Shown here: positions 7,181 through 15,908 of the stretch, one piece after another
Numbering within the stretch: position 1 is the stretch's first letter
Layout: the number at the start of each line of letters is the position of its first letter
Origin: a virus
Length of the DNA: 64,000 bases
Virus record (IMG/VR): IMGVR_UViG_3300023179_000033
Span: 1-64,000 of that record
Strand: one strand, 5' to 3'
Notes under the pieces: model-generated
Told to the model about the DNA's origin: nothing
Seen by the model: only the letters and a program-made list of their open reading frames with translations
Databases searched by the model: none
Made by a program: the position numbers and the translations under genes

Positions 7181-8267
7181 GAGCTATTCCCTCGTACATG
7201 CTATTAGCAGTAACTATAACCGCTTTTATTTTGTTGGTCCAAAGTCCTCCTCGCATATCTTCAAGATTTCTAAATCCAAGATAACTCATCGCACTTCTTA
7301 ATCCATTAGCGAAATCATAAATAATATCTTCTATTGTGACATTTTCATTTATAGGCACAAGCGTATTATCTCCTTCAACAAAAAGATTTTTCTTTGTTCC
7401 ATCATATAGTTCATAATCTTCTACCACATCCTTACTTGCCATTCCCCTGTATTTTGCAAATAATTTACCATCCTTCTGAATTACATTTTCATCATCAACA
7501 ACATCAAGAAGCCCAGCGAAAATTCTGCCACATATTACTGCATCGCAACCACTAGCAATCGCTTTTACAAGATCTTTTGGATATCTAATGCCTCCGTCTG
7601 CTAAAATACTTGGACGATTTTCTGGATTTGGTTGATCTTGTTTGAATAAATCTACTTGAGAAAGCTCCCAATTTCTAATAGCTTTCCATGCATAAAAATT
7701 ACCAGTTAAACTTGGACACCAAATTCCAGTTTTTAACTGAGTTAAACACATTGATCCCGGTCCAATAAGATGTCTAAATCCATCCGCTTTTAGATTCGCT
7801 AAACGATAAACACTTCCTTTTGTAAGAGTATTGCCTACAATGATATCTTGAGAAAATCCAGATGTTTTATACCATCTAAGAAAATCTTCTACATTTTTTG
7901 CTAATCCATTTGCTGTATCTAAAAAGTAGATGTCTGTATATATACTTGTTGCTTTTATTCTAGCTTCGGCATCTTTCAATCCAATAGCTGTAACGCAAAG
8001 ATTACTTTCATCTTTTATAATTTTAGCTTTAGAAGCTTGTTCCTCAATAGACATAAAACGATGCAGTACTCCAGCGCAACCAAGTTTATTCATCTTAATG
8101 CAAGATTTTACTGAAGAAACTGTATCCATTGGAGATAGGATAATTGGAATTTTTATTTTAAAATGTTTTGAAATTTTTGTAGTAGTATCAACTTCTTTTC
8201 TGGAATTAATATCAGAGAAATTTGGAAGTAAAGATATATCATCGTAACCTAAAGCAGTTTTAAACAT
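7170..8267 (-). CDS. IMP dehydrogenase / GMP reductase family protein, 365 aa
   Basis: TIM-barrel enzyme acting on IMP or GMP with NAD(P). The catalytic loop is GPGSMCLTQLKTG (Cys near residue 190); DGGIRYPKD and GRIFAGL bind phosphate; YRGMAS and a final GLRSAMSYLG complete the family pattern. YRGMAS and DGGIRY look IMPDH-like, but the Lys in QLKTG is as in GMP reductase. The CBS regulatory domains of bacterial IMPDH are absent. With PurA nearby it could steer IMP between adenine and guanine nucleotides. A class A promoter directs a probably leaderless message. Confidence 0.82.
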   Translation of the reverse strand: MFKTALGYDDISLLPNFSDINSRKEVDTTTKISKHFKIKIPIILSPMDTVSSVKSCIKMNKLGCAGVLHRFMSIEEQASKAKIIKDESNLCVTAIGLKDAEARIKATSIYTDIYFLDTANGLAKNVEDFLRWYKTSGFSQDIIVGNTLTKGSVYRLANLKADGFRHLIGPGSMCLTQLKTGIWCPSLTGNFYAWKAIRNWELSQVDLFKQDQPNPENRPSILADGGIRYPKDLVKAIASGCDAVICGRIFAGLLDVVDDENVIQKDGKLFAKYRGMASKDVVEDYELYDGTKKNLFVEGDNTLVPINENVTIEDIIYDFANGLRSAMSYLGFRNLEDMRGGLWTNKIKAVIVTANSMYEGIAHGK

Positions 8268-8273
8268 ATGTTT

Positions 8274-8302
8274 ATATTAAACTACTTATACTCTTGTGTC
8301 AA
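8274..8302 (-). promoter_or_regulatory. Class A promoter, leaderless start of the IMPDH-like gene
   Basis: On the minus strand: TTGACA (8297-8302), 17-nt spacer, TAATAT (8274-8279), then only 6 nt to the ATG at 8267. The expected transcription start falls on the start codon. Confidence 0.7.
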
Positions 8303-8584
8303 TTAAAATTGTTTTATAATTGCGTTTGTTTCGTTTTTAAATATTATTTCTGAAGAATTTGTGATTTTTTTGATTTCTTCGACTGCTGATATATTTATAT
8401 TTATAATTTTATTATTATATATATCATAAAAAGCTTGAGTTCTTCTTCCTCTACTACAAGAGCATCCACCTTGGGAGGCATTAAAATAATCAATGATTTG
8501 TACAAGATCTCTTAAGTTTTCATTAGATATATTTGATCTTAAAAATTCAGTAAATGAGTTAGCGGTAAATTCAGTTTTGTTCAT
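8303..8584 (-). CDS. Hypothetical protein, 93 aa
   Basis: Soluble protein with a Cys-rich GGCSCSRGRR patch near residue 40 that could bind metal. The N-terminus FTEFLRSNISNENLRDL is helical. It overlaps the membrane protein gene upstream by 14 nt. No family recognised. Confidence 0.55.
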   Translation of the reverse strand: MNKTEFTANSFTEFLRSNISNENLRDLVQIIDYFNASQGGCSCSRGRRTQAFYDIYNNKIININISAVEEIKKITNSSEIIFKNETNAIIKQF

Positions 8585-8924
8585 ATTTATGCATTAGACT
8601 TAAAGTCATATATTCCATAATAGATATTACATATAATATACCTATATATAATAGTGGAAAATTATAGATAAATAAAATAATTAAATTCAACCAAAATCCT
8701 AAGCATAAGGGACAACTTAATAATTTGTAAAAGAATCCATTTTTCATACCAAGAAAATCAGCAAAATCAAGATAGGTAACTTTAATAAAATCTTCATATT
8801 CTTTAAATATTTTAATATTATTTAATTTAAAAAGTTTAGCATACTCATAAAGAAAATTAGTTTTAAACCAAATAAATAAACCAGCGGCGCTTAAACTACT
8901 TGATAAAACTATATCCAAAATCAT
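8571..8924 (-). CDS. Membrane protein with CPLCLGFW motif, 117 aa
   Basis: Hydrophobic segments lie at the N-terminus (about 4-19) and in the C-terminal half (about 74-108). The CPLCLGFWLNL motif between them is a hallmark of small DUF1360-like phage membrane proteins. Function unknown. A TATAAT box lies 5 nt before the ATG, but the matching -35 is weak. It is divergent from the dNMP kinase. Confidence 0.6.
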   Translation of the reverse strand: MILDIVLSSSLSAAGLFIWFKTNFLYEYAKLFKLNNIKIFKEYEDFIKVTYLDFADFLGMKNGFFYKLLSCPLCLGFWLNLIILFIYNFPLLYIGILYVISIMEYMTLSLMHKYEQN

Positions 8925-8951
8925 ATTTAATTATATTTAATATAAAACTAC

Positions 8952-8980
8952 TTGACGAATATATTTATGTGTGGTATTGT
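8952..8980 (+). promoter_or_regulatory. Class A promoter, leaderless start of dNMP kinase
   Basis: TTGACG (8952-8957), 17-nt spacer, TATTGT (8975-8980), then 6 nt to the ATG at 8987. It fixes the start of the kinase and implies no 5' leader. Confidence 0.65.
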
Positions 8981-8986
8981 ATATCA

Positions 8987-9580
8987 ATGATTATTGGCAT
9001 AACTGGTGTGGCTAGATCTGGTAAAGATACTTTTTATTCTATATTAAAAAAATATTTAAAAGAGAAAAATATAGATTGCCAAAGAATTGCTTTAGCGGAT
9101 GAACTTAAAAAAGAACTTGGAGATTTTGTAGAAAAGAAATTTAAAATTGATTTAAATAAATGCGATGGTTCTGACAAAGAATTAATACGCCCTTTGATGG
9201 TTGCATATGGCAAATGTAGAAGAGTTCAAACTGAAGGTAAATATTGGACATCTTTAGTTGATCCAAAAGTAAAAGAACTTAAAAAACAAAATATACTTCC
9301 TATAATTACAGATATCAGATATATAGAATATAAAGAAGATGAATATTCTTGGTTAAAATCTCATAATGGTATATTAATTCATTTATCTAGAAAATTAGAT
9401 GATGGCAGTTTTGTACAACCCGCTAATATTGAAGAAAAATCTAATGACAATAAATTAAAAGCTGTTGCAGATTTTACTATCTGCTGGGATACATGCCAAG
9501 ATACAAACTTCTTGTATGAATTAATGCAAAAGAATTTAAGGAATATATATGACAGACTTACAATTAATACGAAAAATTAA
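8987..9580 (+). CDS. Deoxynucleoside monophosphate kinase, 197 aa
   Basis: P-loop kinase that phosphorylates dNMPs to dNDPs, feeding DNA synthesis. The start MIIGITGVARSGKDT is a Walker A loop, and KLKAVADFTICWD lies at the C-terminal end. Similarity in layout is to T4 gp1-type dNMP kinases. The frame is open from 8900, but the ATG at 8987 sits directly behind a class A promoter and puts the P-loop at the N-terminus as expected. It overlaps the sigma factor gene by 32 nt. Confidence 0.78.
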   Translation: MIIGITGVARSGKDTFYSILKKYLKEKNIDCQRIALADELKKELGDFVEKKFKIDLNKCDGSDKELIRPLMVAYGKCRRVQTEGKYWTSLVDPKVKELKKQNILPIITDIRYIEYKEDEYSWLKSHNGILIHLSRKLDDGSFVQPANIEEKSNDNKLKAVADFTICWDTCQDTNFLYELMQKNLRNIYDRLTINTKN

Positions 9581-10139
9581 AAATTTAAAATGTGAAAAAA
9601 GTTTAATCGAACTTTACGAAAGACACCAAGGTATCTGTAATAAAATGTTACAAAAGTATTGCAAGGTTTGTTATGATATTGGAGTATCTCTAGAAGATCT
9701 AAATTCTGAAAAGATATATGTTGTATATAAATCTGCTTTATCTTTTAAAAATCGTAAAGGTATAAAATTTTCAACTTGGTTAGGTAATCAAATGAGGTAT
9801 CATTGTTTAAATACTTTTAACAAGCAAAGTAAAGATATCTCTATGGAAAATGAAAATATCAAATATATAACAGAAACTAATCAAGCAAAACAAATAGACA
9901 ATACATTATTAAATAAAGAAAAAGTTGATGTTATTTTTAATATTTTAGATCAAATGCATGATCCAAGAATAAAAAAGATCTTTAATTTAAGATATTTTAC
10001 TGATAGTAAAATTCAACCTTGGAATAAAATAGGTAAAAAAATGCATATTAGTACTCAAACTGTGATTAATATTCATAATAAAGCTTTAAAATTCATTAAT
10101 CAAAAGATGTCTAGCGCAATTTCGTTTGACAAAATCTAA
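9549..10139 (+). CDS. Phage sigma factor (sigma-70 family), 196 aa
   Basis: Directs RNA polymerase to phage promoters. Region 2 is seen in GIKFSTWLGNQMRYHCLNTFN (about residues 76-96), the promoter-melting part. Region 4 is LRYFTDSKIQPWNKIGKKMHISTQTVINIHNKAL (about 147-180), a helix-turn-helix contacting the -35 box or an activator. Region 1 and most of region 3 are missing, as in small phage/ECF-type sigmas. It is the only sigma factor in the window and a candidate reader of the AGTGTAAT promoters, though this is inference. Confidence 0.72.
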   Translation: MTDLQLIRKIKNLKCEKSLIELYERHQGICNKMLQKYCKVCYDIGVSLEDLNSEKIYVVYKSALSFKNRKGIKFSTWLGNQMRYHCLNTFNKQSKDISMENENIKYITETNQAKQIDNTLLNKEKVDVIFNILDQMHDPRIKKIFNLRYFTDSKIQPWNKIGKKMHISTQTVINIHNKALKFINQKMSSAISFDKI

Positions 10140-10154
10140 AATTTAAAATATAAT
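10126..10154 (+). promoter_or_regulatory. Class A promoter for the 10163 gene
   Basis: TTGACA (10126-10131), 17-nt spacer, TATAAT (10149-10154), then 8 nt to the ATG at 10163. A consensus sigma-70 promoter giving a leaderless or nearly leaderless message. Confidence 0.75.
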
Positions 10155-10162
10155 ATAAAAAT

Positions 10163-10450
10163 ATGAATAAACCACAAAATAAAAACCAAAACGAGCTAGG
10201 TGCGCTTTGGAAAAAGAAAAGCAAAACTGGAATGTCATTCCTATCTGGTTATATTAATGATCACGATGGTCAAAGAATTGATATTGTTGTTTTTGCTAAT
10301 GGAAATAAGAAAAACGAGAAAGCTCCAGATTATAGACTATATGTTTCAAAACCATTAGAGTCTAATAATACAAAAGCTCCCGTTGCTGCTAATAAACAGA
10401 CTGTAAAGAGTAAGCCTGTAGTAGAAGAGGTCGAAGACGATATTCTATGA
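10163..10450 (+). CDS. DUF736-like small protein with acidic tail, 95 aa
   Basis: The start, ELGALWKKKSKTGMSFLSGYI, matches the DUF736-like pattern common in phages (LGALWxxxSKxGxxxxSG), a small beta-barrel. A Pro/Lys linker and an acidic end, VEEVEDDIL, follow; such tails resemble those of single-strand DNA-binding proteins. A ssDNA-binding role is possible but not shown. It overlaps the next gene by 4 nt. Confidence 0.55.
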   Translation: MNKPQNKNQNELGALWKKKSKTGMSFLSGYINDHDGQRIDIVVFANGNKKNEKAPDYRLYVSKPLESNNTKAPVAANKQTVKSKPVVEEVEDDIL

Positions 10451-11538
10451 GTTTTACTCTAAACTTGCCCGTAAACTCAGTTAGTTTTGGACAAGTTTCA
10501 ACTCTTCTTTTAAGAGAGTTGTATAAAAAAAATCTTACTGATTTTAACCTTTATCCAATTGGCGATAGACTAGATTTATCTACTCAAGAATTGGATGAAG
10601 GTTTTTTTAAATTCGTTCAAGAAAGAACGAATGGATTTCTTCAAAGAGTAAAAAGGAAAGATTCCTGTTTTAAACTTTGGCATTTAAATGGATCTTTTGA
10701 ATCTGTTTCTGATAAAAGATATTTATTATCATTCTATGAATTAGATAATCCAACCGCAGAAGAAATAAATATCGTTAAAAATCAAGATAAAGTATTTTTT
10801 TCTTCTAATTATACTGTAGATACATTTAAAATGTTTGGTTGTTCTAATGTCGAATATTTGCCATTAGCATTTGATAAATATAATTTTAAACAATTAAATA
10901 AAAAATATTTTTCTGATGATAGAATCGTATTTAATCTTGTCGGTAAATTAGAAAAAAGAAAGAATCATAAGAAAGTAATTCAAGCATGGGTTAAAAAATT
11001 TGGTAATAATCCAAAATATCATCTTCAATGTGCAATTTATAATCCATTCTTAAAAGAAGAAGATAATAAAACATTAATAATGTCTATTTTAGAAGGCGTA
11101 AATTATTTTAATGTTTCTTTTATGAATCATATGCCTAAAAATGGAATGTACAATGACTATCTAAATAGCGCAGATATTATAATTGGTATGAGTGGAGGTG
11201 AAGGTTGGGGATTACCAGAATTTCATTCTATTGCTATGGGTAAATATGGAATTATTTTAAATGCTCATTCATATAAAGATTGGGCAGATGAAAATAATTC
11301 TACATTAGTTCAACCATCTTCTAAAATTGAAGCATACGATAATATGTTTTTCCATAAAGGACAACCTTTTAATCAAGGTAATATTTTTACCTTTAATGAT
11401 GAAGAATTTATATCTGCTTGTGAAAAGACTATAGAGAAAGTTAATTTAAATAAAATAAATAGTGAAGGTCTAAAATTACAAGATAAATTTACTTCTGAAA
11501 AATTTGCACAAAATGTATTAAATATACTAGGAGTTTGA
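10447..11538 (+). CDS. Glycosyltransferase family 4-like, 363 aa
   Basis: GT-B fold retaining glycosyltransferase. The donor-binding half is visible: IVFNLVGKLEKRKNH near residue 160 and GGEGWGLPEFHSIAMG near residue 258, which corresponds to the EGFGLPxLEAMA motif. No membrane segment is present, so it is cytoplasmic. Its place between DNA-metabolism genes, away from the main glycan island, leaves its acceptor open; virion protein or modified DNA are both conceivable. Confidence 0.75.
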   Translation: MSFTLNLPVNSVSFGQVSTLLLRELYKKNLTDFNLYPIGDRLDLSTQELDEGFFKFVQERTNGFLQRVKRKDSCFKLWHLNGSFESVSDKRYLLSFYELDNPTAEEINIVKNQDKVFFSSNYTVDTFKMFGCSNVEYLPLAFDKYNFKQLNKKYFSDDRIVFNLVGKLEKRKNHKKVIQAWVKKFGNNPKYHLQCAIYNPFLKEEDNKTLIMSILEGVNYFNVSFMNHMPKNGMYNDYLNSADIIIGMSGGEGWGLPEFHSIAMGKYGIILNAHSYKDWADENNSTLVQPSSKIEAYDNMFFHKGQPFNQGNIFTFNDEEFISACEKTIEKVNLNKINSEGLKLQDKFTSEKFAQNVLNILGV

Positions 11539-11539
11539 T

Positions 11540-11887
11540 ATGCCAATTTATATATATCAAAACCCTAAAACAAAAGAAATAAAAGAAATCATACAGAGCG
11601 TGCATGATAAACATGAATATTTTGAAAATGGAATAAAGTGGAATAGAGTTTTTACTGCGCCAGAAGTAAATACAAATGATAAACTACATGCTGAATCTAC
11701 ATCTCAACAATTTTCAGAATTAACTGGTAAACAAAAAGGTACAATGGGAGATCTTTGGGATAGAAGTCAAGAACTTTCTGAAAAAAGAAAAAAGTTATAT
11801 GGTGGAGAAGATCCTGTAAAGAAAAAGTATTACGATAATTGGTCTAAAAAACGTAAAGGTAAAGTACACCCAAAAAGTCAGTCTTAA
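11540..11887 (+). CDS. FmdB-like phage protein lacking the zinc ribbon, 115 aa
   Basis: The start MPIYIYQNPKTKEIKEI resembles the first strand of FmdB-type zinc ribbon proteins, but the usual CxxC pairs are absent. The C-terminal half is basic and helical. An AGGAG Shine-Dalgarno sequence precedes the ATG by 6 nt. Similar small proteins occur in many phages; role unknown. Confidence 0.5.
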   Translation: MPIYIYQNPKTKEIKEIIQSVHDKHEYFENGIKWNRVFTAPEVNTNDKLHAESTSQQFSELTGKQKGTMGDLWDRSQELSEKRKKLYGGEDPVKKKYYDNWSKKRKGKVHPKSQS

Positions 11888-11967
11888 TAAAATTGTTAGT
11901 AACTTTCTTGTTTTTTCTTTTCTTAACCTTAAAATCAATGTAATATAAGATTCATAGTCTGAGTCTT

Positions 11968-14223
11968 ATGAATATAAAAGTAAAAAAAAGAAATGGTACA
12001 TCAGAAAAATTTAATATAGAAAAAATTCATAGGGTAATCAACTGGGCAATAAAAGATCTATCAAATGTAAGTTTGACAGATGTAGAGATAAATGCTAAGA
12101 TAAATATCAATGATGGAGTAACAACTAAAGAAATTCATAAGCTATTAATTGAATCTTCTGCTAATTTAATTTCAATAGAAAAACCAAATTATCAATATGT
12201 AGCTGGTAGACTTTTAAACTATCAATTAAGAAAAGATGTATGGAAAGGTAAGCATGCACCAAGGCTATTAGAGTTTTTACAGCAAGGATTAAAAAATAAA
12301 ATCTATGATCCTATTATTTTAGAAAAATATACCGAAGATGAAATTAATAAAATGGGTGAGTTTATTGACCACGAAAGAGATTATAATTTTACTTATGCAG
12401 GTATAAAACAATTATGTGATAAATATCTTATCAAAGATAGAGTCTCTGGCAAGATTTATGAAACACCACAATTTGCGTATATTTTAATTGCTGCTTACGC
12501 ATTTATTAACTATCCAATAGAAACAAGATCAAATTATGTTCGTAAATTTTATGATGCTATAAGTAAGCATAAAATTAATTTACCAACACCAGTTATGGCT
12601 GGAGTTAGAACTCCAAGTAAAAATTATGCAAGTTGTTGTTTAATCGGAGTGGATGATACAAAAGATAGTATAACCGCTAGTGCTACGGCTGTTAGCATGG
12701 CTACTGCCAGTAGATGTGGAATAGGAATTGATGTTTCTAAAATTAGAGCGATTGGTTCTCCAATTAAGAATGGTGAAGTTGTACATACAGGATTAATTCC
12801 ATTTTTAAAAATATATGAAAGTAGTGTTAAAGCTTGGCAACAAAATGGATTAAGAGGTGGTAGCGCAACTTGCAACATTCAATGGTGGCACTATGAAATA
12901 GAAGATATTGTAGTATTAAAGAATAATGCAGGAACAGATGATAATCGTGTTCGCAAATTAGACTATACAGTTGGTATGAGTAAATTATTCTATGATAGAG
13001 TTCTTAAAGATGAAGATATTACTTTATTTAATACTGCTGAAGTTCCAGAATTATATGAAGCTTGGGGAACTAAAGACTTTGATAAAGTATATAAAGAATG
13101 TGAAAGCAAAAAATTAAAAATTAAAAAGAAAATATCTGCTCGTAAATTATTCTCATTAATAATTAAAGAGAGAGTAGAAACTGGTAGGATTTACATTTTA
13201 AATGTTGATCATGCAAATCGTCATGGTGCATGGTTAGATAAAGTTACAATGAGTAATCTTTGCACAGAGGTTATTCATCCTACAATTCCACTTAATGATT
13301 ATCACGATAAAGAAGGCGAAATTGGAATGTGTATTCTTTCGGCAGTCAATATGCTAGAAATTAAAAACTGGCAGGACCTTGAAAAGACTTGCGATCTTAT
13401 CGTAAGATTTCTTGATGAAATCATTGAAATTCAAGATTACTTCAATATTGCTGCTGAAAATTTTGCAAAAAAACGCCGTAGTCTTGGAATAGGTATCACT
13501 AATTTAGCCGCTTATTTTGCTAAGAATGAATTAAAATATACGTCTGATAAAACTCTACCAATCATTGACGAATGGATGGAACATTTTCAATATTATCTTT
13601 TGAAATCAAGTCTCGAATTAGCGAAAGAAAAAGGTAAGTGCGAAAAATTTAATCATACAAAATATTCTAAAGGTATTCTTCCAATTGATACTTATAAAGA
13701 CAAACTCGATGATTTATGTAAAAGAAAGCTATCTTTAGATTGGGAAAAGTTAAGAGAAGAAATAAAACAACATGGTTTAAGACACTCTACTTTATCCTCT
13801 TGTATGCCCTGTGAGAGTAGCTCAGTTATTCAATCCTCTACTAATGGAGTAGAACCAATTCGTAGTCTTATAACTTATAAAATGAGTAAGATGGGTAAAT
13901 TACCAGTTCTAGTTCCGGGAATTGGTAAATATGATAAAAACTATGAATTAGCTTATGATCTAAAAGATAATTCTGGTTTGCTGAAAATTAATGCGATTAT
14001 TCAAAAGTATATTGACATGGCGATATCAACTAATGTATACTACAATTATTCTCATTATGAAAATAATGTTCTTCCAGACGCTAAAGTAATGAAAGAAATT
14101 ATGCAAGCCTATTCTCTTGGTTTAATCAGTCTTTATTATAATAATACAGATGATGGCGATAAGGAGCAGTTAATGAATCAAAAAGAAGATCGTGATTGTT
14201 CTTCTGGTGCGTGTAAATTGTAA
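11968..14223 (+). CDS. nrdA: Ribonucleotide reductase class Ia, alpha subunit, 751 aa
   Basis: Reduces ribonucleoside diphosphates to deoxy forms together with the following NrdB. An N-terminal ATP-cone (residues 1-90, KVKKRNGTSEKF start) is present. Catalytic residues are visible: the YASCCLIG disulfide Cys, the SNLCTEV active-site loop with the thiyl Cys, its partner Cys in GMCILSAVNM, and a C-terminal DCSSGACKL redox tail. Full length for the family. An inverted repeat (ATTCAT...ATGAAT) overlaps the start codon and could influence initiation. Confidence 0.93.
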   Translation: MNIKVKKRNGTSEKFNIEKIHRVINWAIKDLSNVSLTDVEINAKININDGVTTKEIHKLLIESSANLISIEKPNYQYVAGRLLNYQLRKDVWKGKHAPRLLEFLQQGLKNKIYDPIILEKYTEDEINKMGEFIDHERDYNFTYAGIKQLCDKYLIKDRVSGKIYETPQFAYILIAAYAFINYPIETRSNYVRKFYDAISKHKINLPTPVMAGVRTPSKNYASCCLIGVDDTKDSITASATAVSMATASRCGIGIDVSKIRAIGSPIKNGEVVHTGLIPFLKIYESSVKAWQQNGLRGGSATCNIQWWHYEIEDIVVLKNNAGTDDNRVRKLDYTVGMSKLFYDRVLKDEDITLFNTAEVPELYEAWGTKDFDKVYKECESKKLKIKKKISARKLFSLIIKERVETGRIYILNVDHANRHGAWLDKVTMSNLCTEVIHPTIPLNDYHDKEGEIGMCILSAVNMLEIKNWQDLEKTCDLIVRFLDEIIEIQDYFNIAAENFAKKRRSLGIGITNLAAYFAKNELKYTSDKTLPIIDEWMEHFQYYLLKSSLELAKEKGKCEKFNHTKYSKGILPIDTYKDKLDDLCKRKLSLDWEKLREEIKQHGLRHSTLSSCMPCESSSVIQSSTNGVEPIRSLITYKMSKMGKLPVLVPGIGKYDKNYELAYDLKDNSGLLKINAIIQKYIDMAISTNVYYNYSHYENNVLPDAKVMKEIMQAYSLGLISLYYNNTDDGDKEQLMNQKEDRDCSSGACKL

Positions 14224-14226
14224 CCC

Positions 14227-15291
14227 ATGAAAAGTGTTTTAAATTTAAAAAATATAGATTATACAAAACAACCATTATTCTTTGGCGAAGATCTTAATCT
14301 TCAAAGATATGATCGTTTTAAATATCCTATCTTTTTTGAGTTGTTCAAAAAACAAGAAGAATTCTTCTGGTGGCCTCACGAGATAGCTTTAAATAAAGAC
14401 CGTAGTGATTATAAAGATCTAGCTGGTCAAGAAAGATTTGTGTTTGATACTAATTTAAAATTTCAAACTCTTGGAGATAGTATGCTTTCTAGGAGTATAC
14501 ATTCTCTTAAAGATTATGTAAGCAATCCAGAACTTGAAATATGTATGAATACTTGGCAAAGATTTGAAGGTATTCATAGCTATTCTTATTCATATCTACT
14601 TAATAATGTGCATCCAGACGCAAGTAAATTTTTTGATAGTATTATGGAAGATAAAGAAATTGTATCTCGCGCAGAACTTATCAGAAATAATTTTGATAAA
14701 ATTCTTGGTGATGATGATAAAAAAGATTTAAAGCAAAAGATTTTTGATTGTATTCTTTCAGTTAATGTTATGGAAGGGCTTGTATTTTATGTTTCATTTG
14801 CCTGTTCTTTCTATTTTGGATATCGTGGTAAAATGGAAGGCAACGCTAAGATTATTAAATTTATTCAAAGAGATGAAGCTTTACATTTTGCTACAACTCA
14901 AAATCTAATCAAAATTCTTAAAGAAGAAGATAAAGAAGGCTTTACTTCTATCGTCAAAAGAAGCGAGGATAAGATATATGCATTTTATGAACAAGCTGCT
15001 AAAAATGAAATTGAATGGGCAGAATATTTATTTAGCAAAGGCTCTTTACTAGGTTTAAATGCAGAGGTTTTAGGTGGCTATTCTAAATGGCTTTGCGATG
15101 CTCGTTTAAGATCATTAGGGTATAAGAAAATCTTTAATCAAAAAGATAATCCTATTGCTGGTTGGTTAGATAGCTATCTTGATAGTAGTAAAGTACAAGC
15201 TGCGCCACAAGAAACGGAATTGCAATCATATAAAATTGGTGCTAGAGATACAAATTTAAGCGATAAAGATTTGGAGGATATAGATTTATAA
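14227..15291 (+). CDS. nrdB: Ribonucleotide reductase class Ia, beta subunit, 354 aa
   Basis: Supplies the tyrosyl radical to NrdA. Di-iron ligands and the radical Tyr are seen in FEGIHSYSYSYLL (Glu, His and Tyr four residues after His), and RDEALHFATTQ carries the second Glu/His pair. The C-terminal tail needed to dock NrdA is present. It starts 3 nt after nrdA, so the pair forms one transcript. Confidence 0.92.
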   Translation: MKSVLNLKNIDYTKQPLFFGEDLNLQRYDRFKYPIFFELFKKQEEFFWWPHEIALNKDRSDYKDLAGQERFVFDTNLKFQTLGDSMLSRSIHSLKDYVSNPELEICMNTWQRFEGIHSYSYSYLLNNVHPDASKFFDSIMEDKEIVSRAELIRNNFDKILGDDDKKDLKQKIFDCILSVNVMEGLVFYVSFACSFYFGYRGKMEGNAKIIKFIQRDEALHFATTQNLIKILKEEDKEGFTSIVKRSEDKIYAFYEQAAKNEIEWAEYLFSKGSLLGLNAEVLGGYSKWLCDARLRSLGYKKIFNQKDNPIAGWLDSYLDSSKVQAAPQETELQSYKIGARDTNLSDKDLEDIDL

Positions 15292-15305
15292 TAATGTAAT
15301 ACAAA

Positions 15306-15313
15306 AGTGTATT
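15306..15313 (+). promoter_or_regulatory. Class B element (AGTGTATT)
   Basis: AGTGTATT lies 7 nt before the GTG start at 15321. A one-base variant of the recurrent AGTGTAAT box. Confidence 0.4.
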
Positions 15314-15320
15314 ATATAGT

Positions 15321-15515
15321 GTGACGGAAAAAAAGAAAAAAGTAAATCAACTCAATATAAAAGAGTGCGAAGCTATACTTAACAGATTAGCTGGACAAAC
15401 TGAATGTAAATACTATCAGCATGTTTTAAATCACTATAGGAAATTATTACCTTCTCATAGTATGGCTATTGAATTATCTAATGTCCCAAGTGATAATAAC
15501 GCAACTTTGCCATAA
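15321..15515 (+). CDS. Hypothetical protein, 64 aa
   Basis: Small soluble protein starting with GTG behind a class B box. The central ECEAILNRLAGQTECKYYQHVLNHYRKL segment is predicted helical. No family recognised. Confidence 0.5.
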   Translation: MTEKKKKVNQLNIKECEAILNRLAGQTECKYYQHVLNHYRKLLPSHSMAIELSNVPSDNNATLP

Positions 15516-15539
15516 TTTATATAAAAAATATAATCTATA

Positions 15540-15547
15540 AGTGTAAA
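15540..15547 (+). promoter_or_regulatory. Class B AGTGTAAA element
   Basis: AGTGTAAA lies 7 nt before the GTG start at 15555. Confidence 0.45.
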
Positions 15548-15554
15548 TATATGT

Positions 15555-15887
15555 GTGAATTTAGATATCACACTATTATTTAATATCGTTTTAGGGGCAT
15601 TATCCTTCTTAGGTGGATGGTTATTTACTAGAGTATTCTCTATATCTGATCGTCAAGAGAAATTAATTAAAGATTTAAATGATAAAACCTTTAGCGATTT
15701 TATAGCTTTAAGAAAAGAAGTGGAAGTAGAAAGCCGTAAACATCAACAAGAAATTGCAGATTTAGCTTTAAAAGTCAGCACTACTTATGTAACCAAAGAA
15801 TCTTTTGAAGCCTATTTTGATAGAATAGAAGCTAAACTTGATCGTAATTTTGAAACAATACAACAATATTTAATAAATAAAAAATAA
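15555..15887 (+). CDS. Membrane-anchored coiled-coil protein, 110 aa
   Basis: One N-terminal transmembrane segment (about residues 6-24, LLFNIVLGALSFLGGWLF) is followed by a long charged coiled coil. The shape is like small phage membrane proteins near lysis genes, but no lysis motif is seen. GTG start behind a class B box. Confidence 0.5.
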   Translation: MNLDITLLFNIVLGALSFLGGWLFTRVFSISDRQEKLIKDLNDKTFSDFIALRKEVEVESRKHQQEIADLALKVSTTYVTKESFEAYFDRIEAKLDRNFETIQQYLINKK

Positions 15888-15893
15888 AAATTA

Positions 15894-15901
15894 ACTGTAA
15901 T
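15894..15901 (+). promoter_or_regulatory. Class B element (variant ACTGTAAT)
   Basis: ACTGTAAT lies 7 nt before the GTG start at 15909. Same spacing as the consensus boxes, with one mismatch. Confidence 0.35.
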
Positions 15902-15908
15902 AGTTAAT

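Noticed and set aside
7930-8247. Plus-strand open frame opposite the IMPDH-like gene
   Set aside because: It is antisense to a strongly conserved enzyme, has no promoter or ribosome site, and its composition follows the opposite codons. The same applies to the other antisense frames (for example 12624-12878, 35016-35360, 41459-41734).
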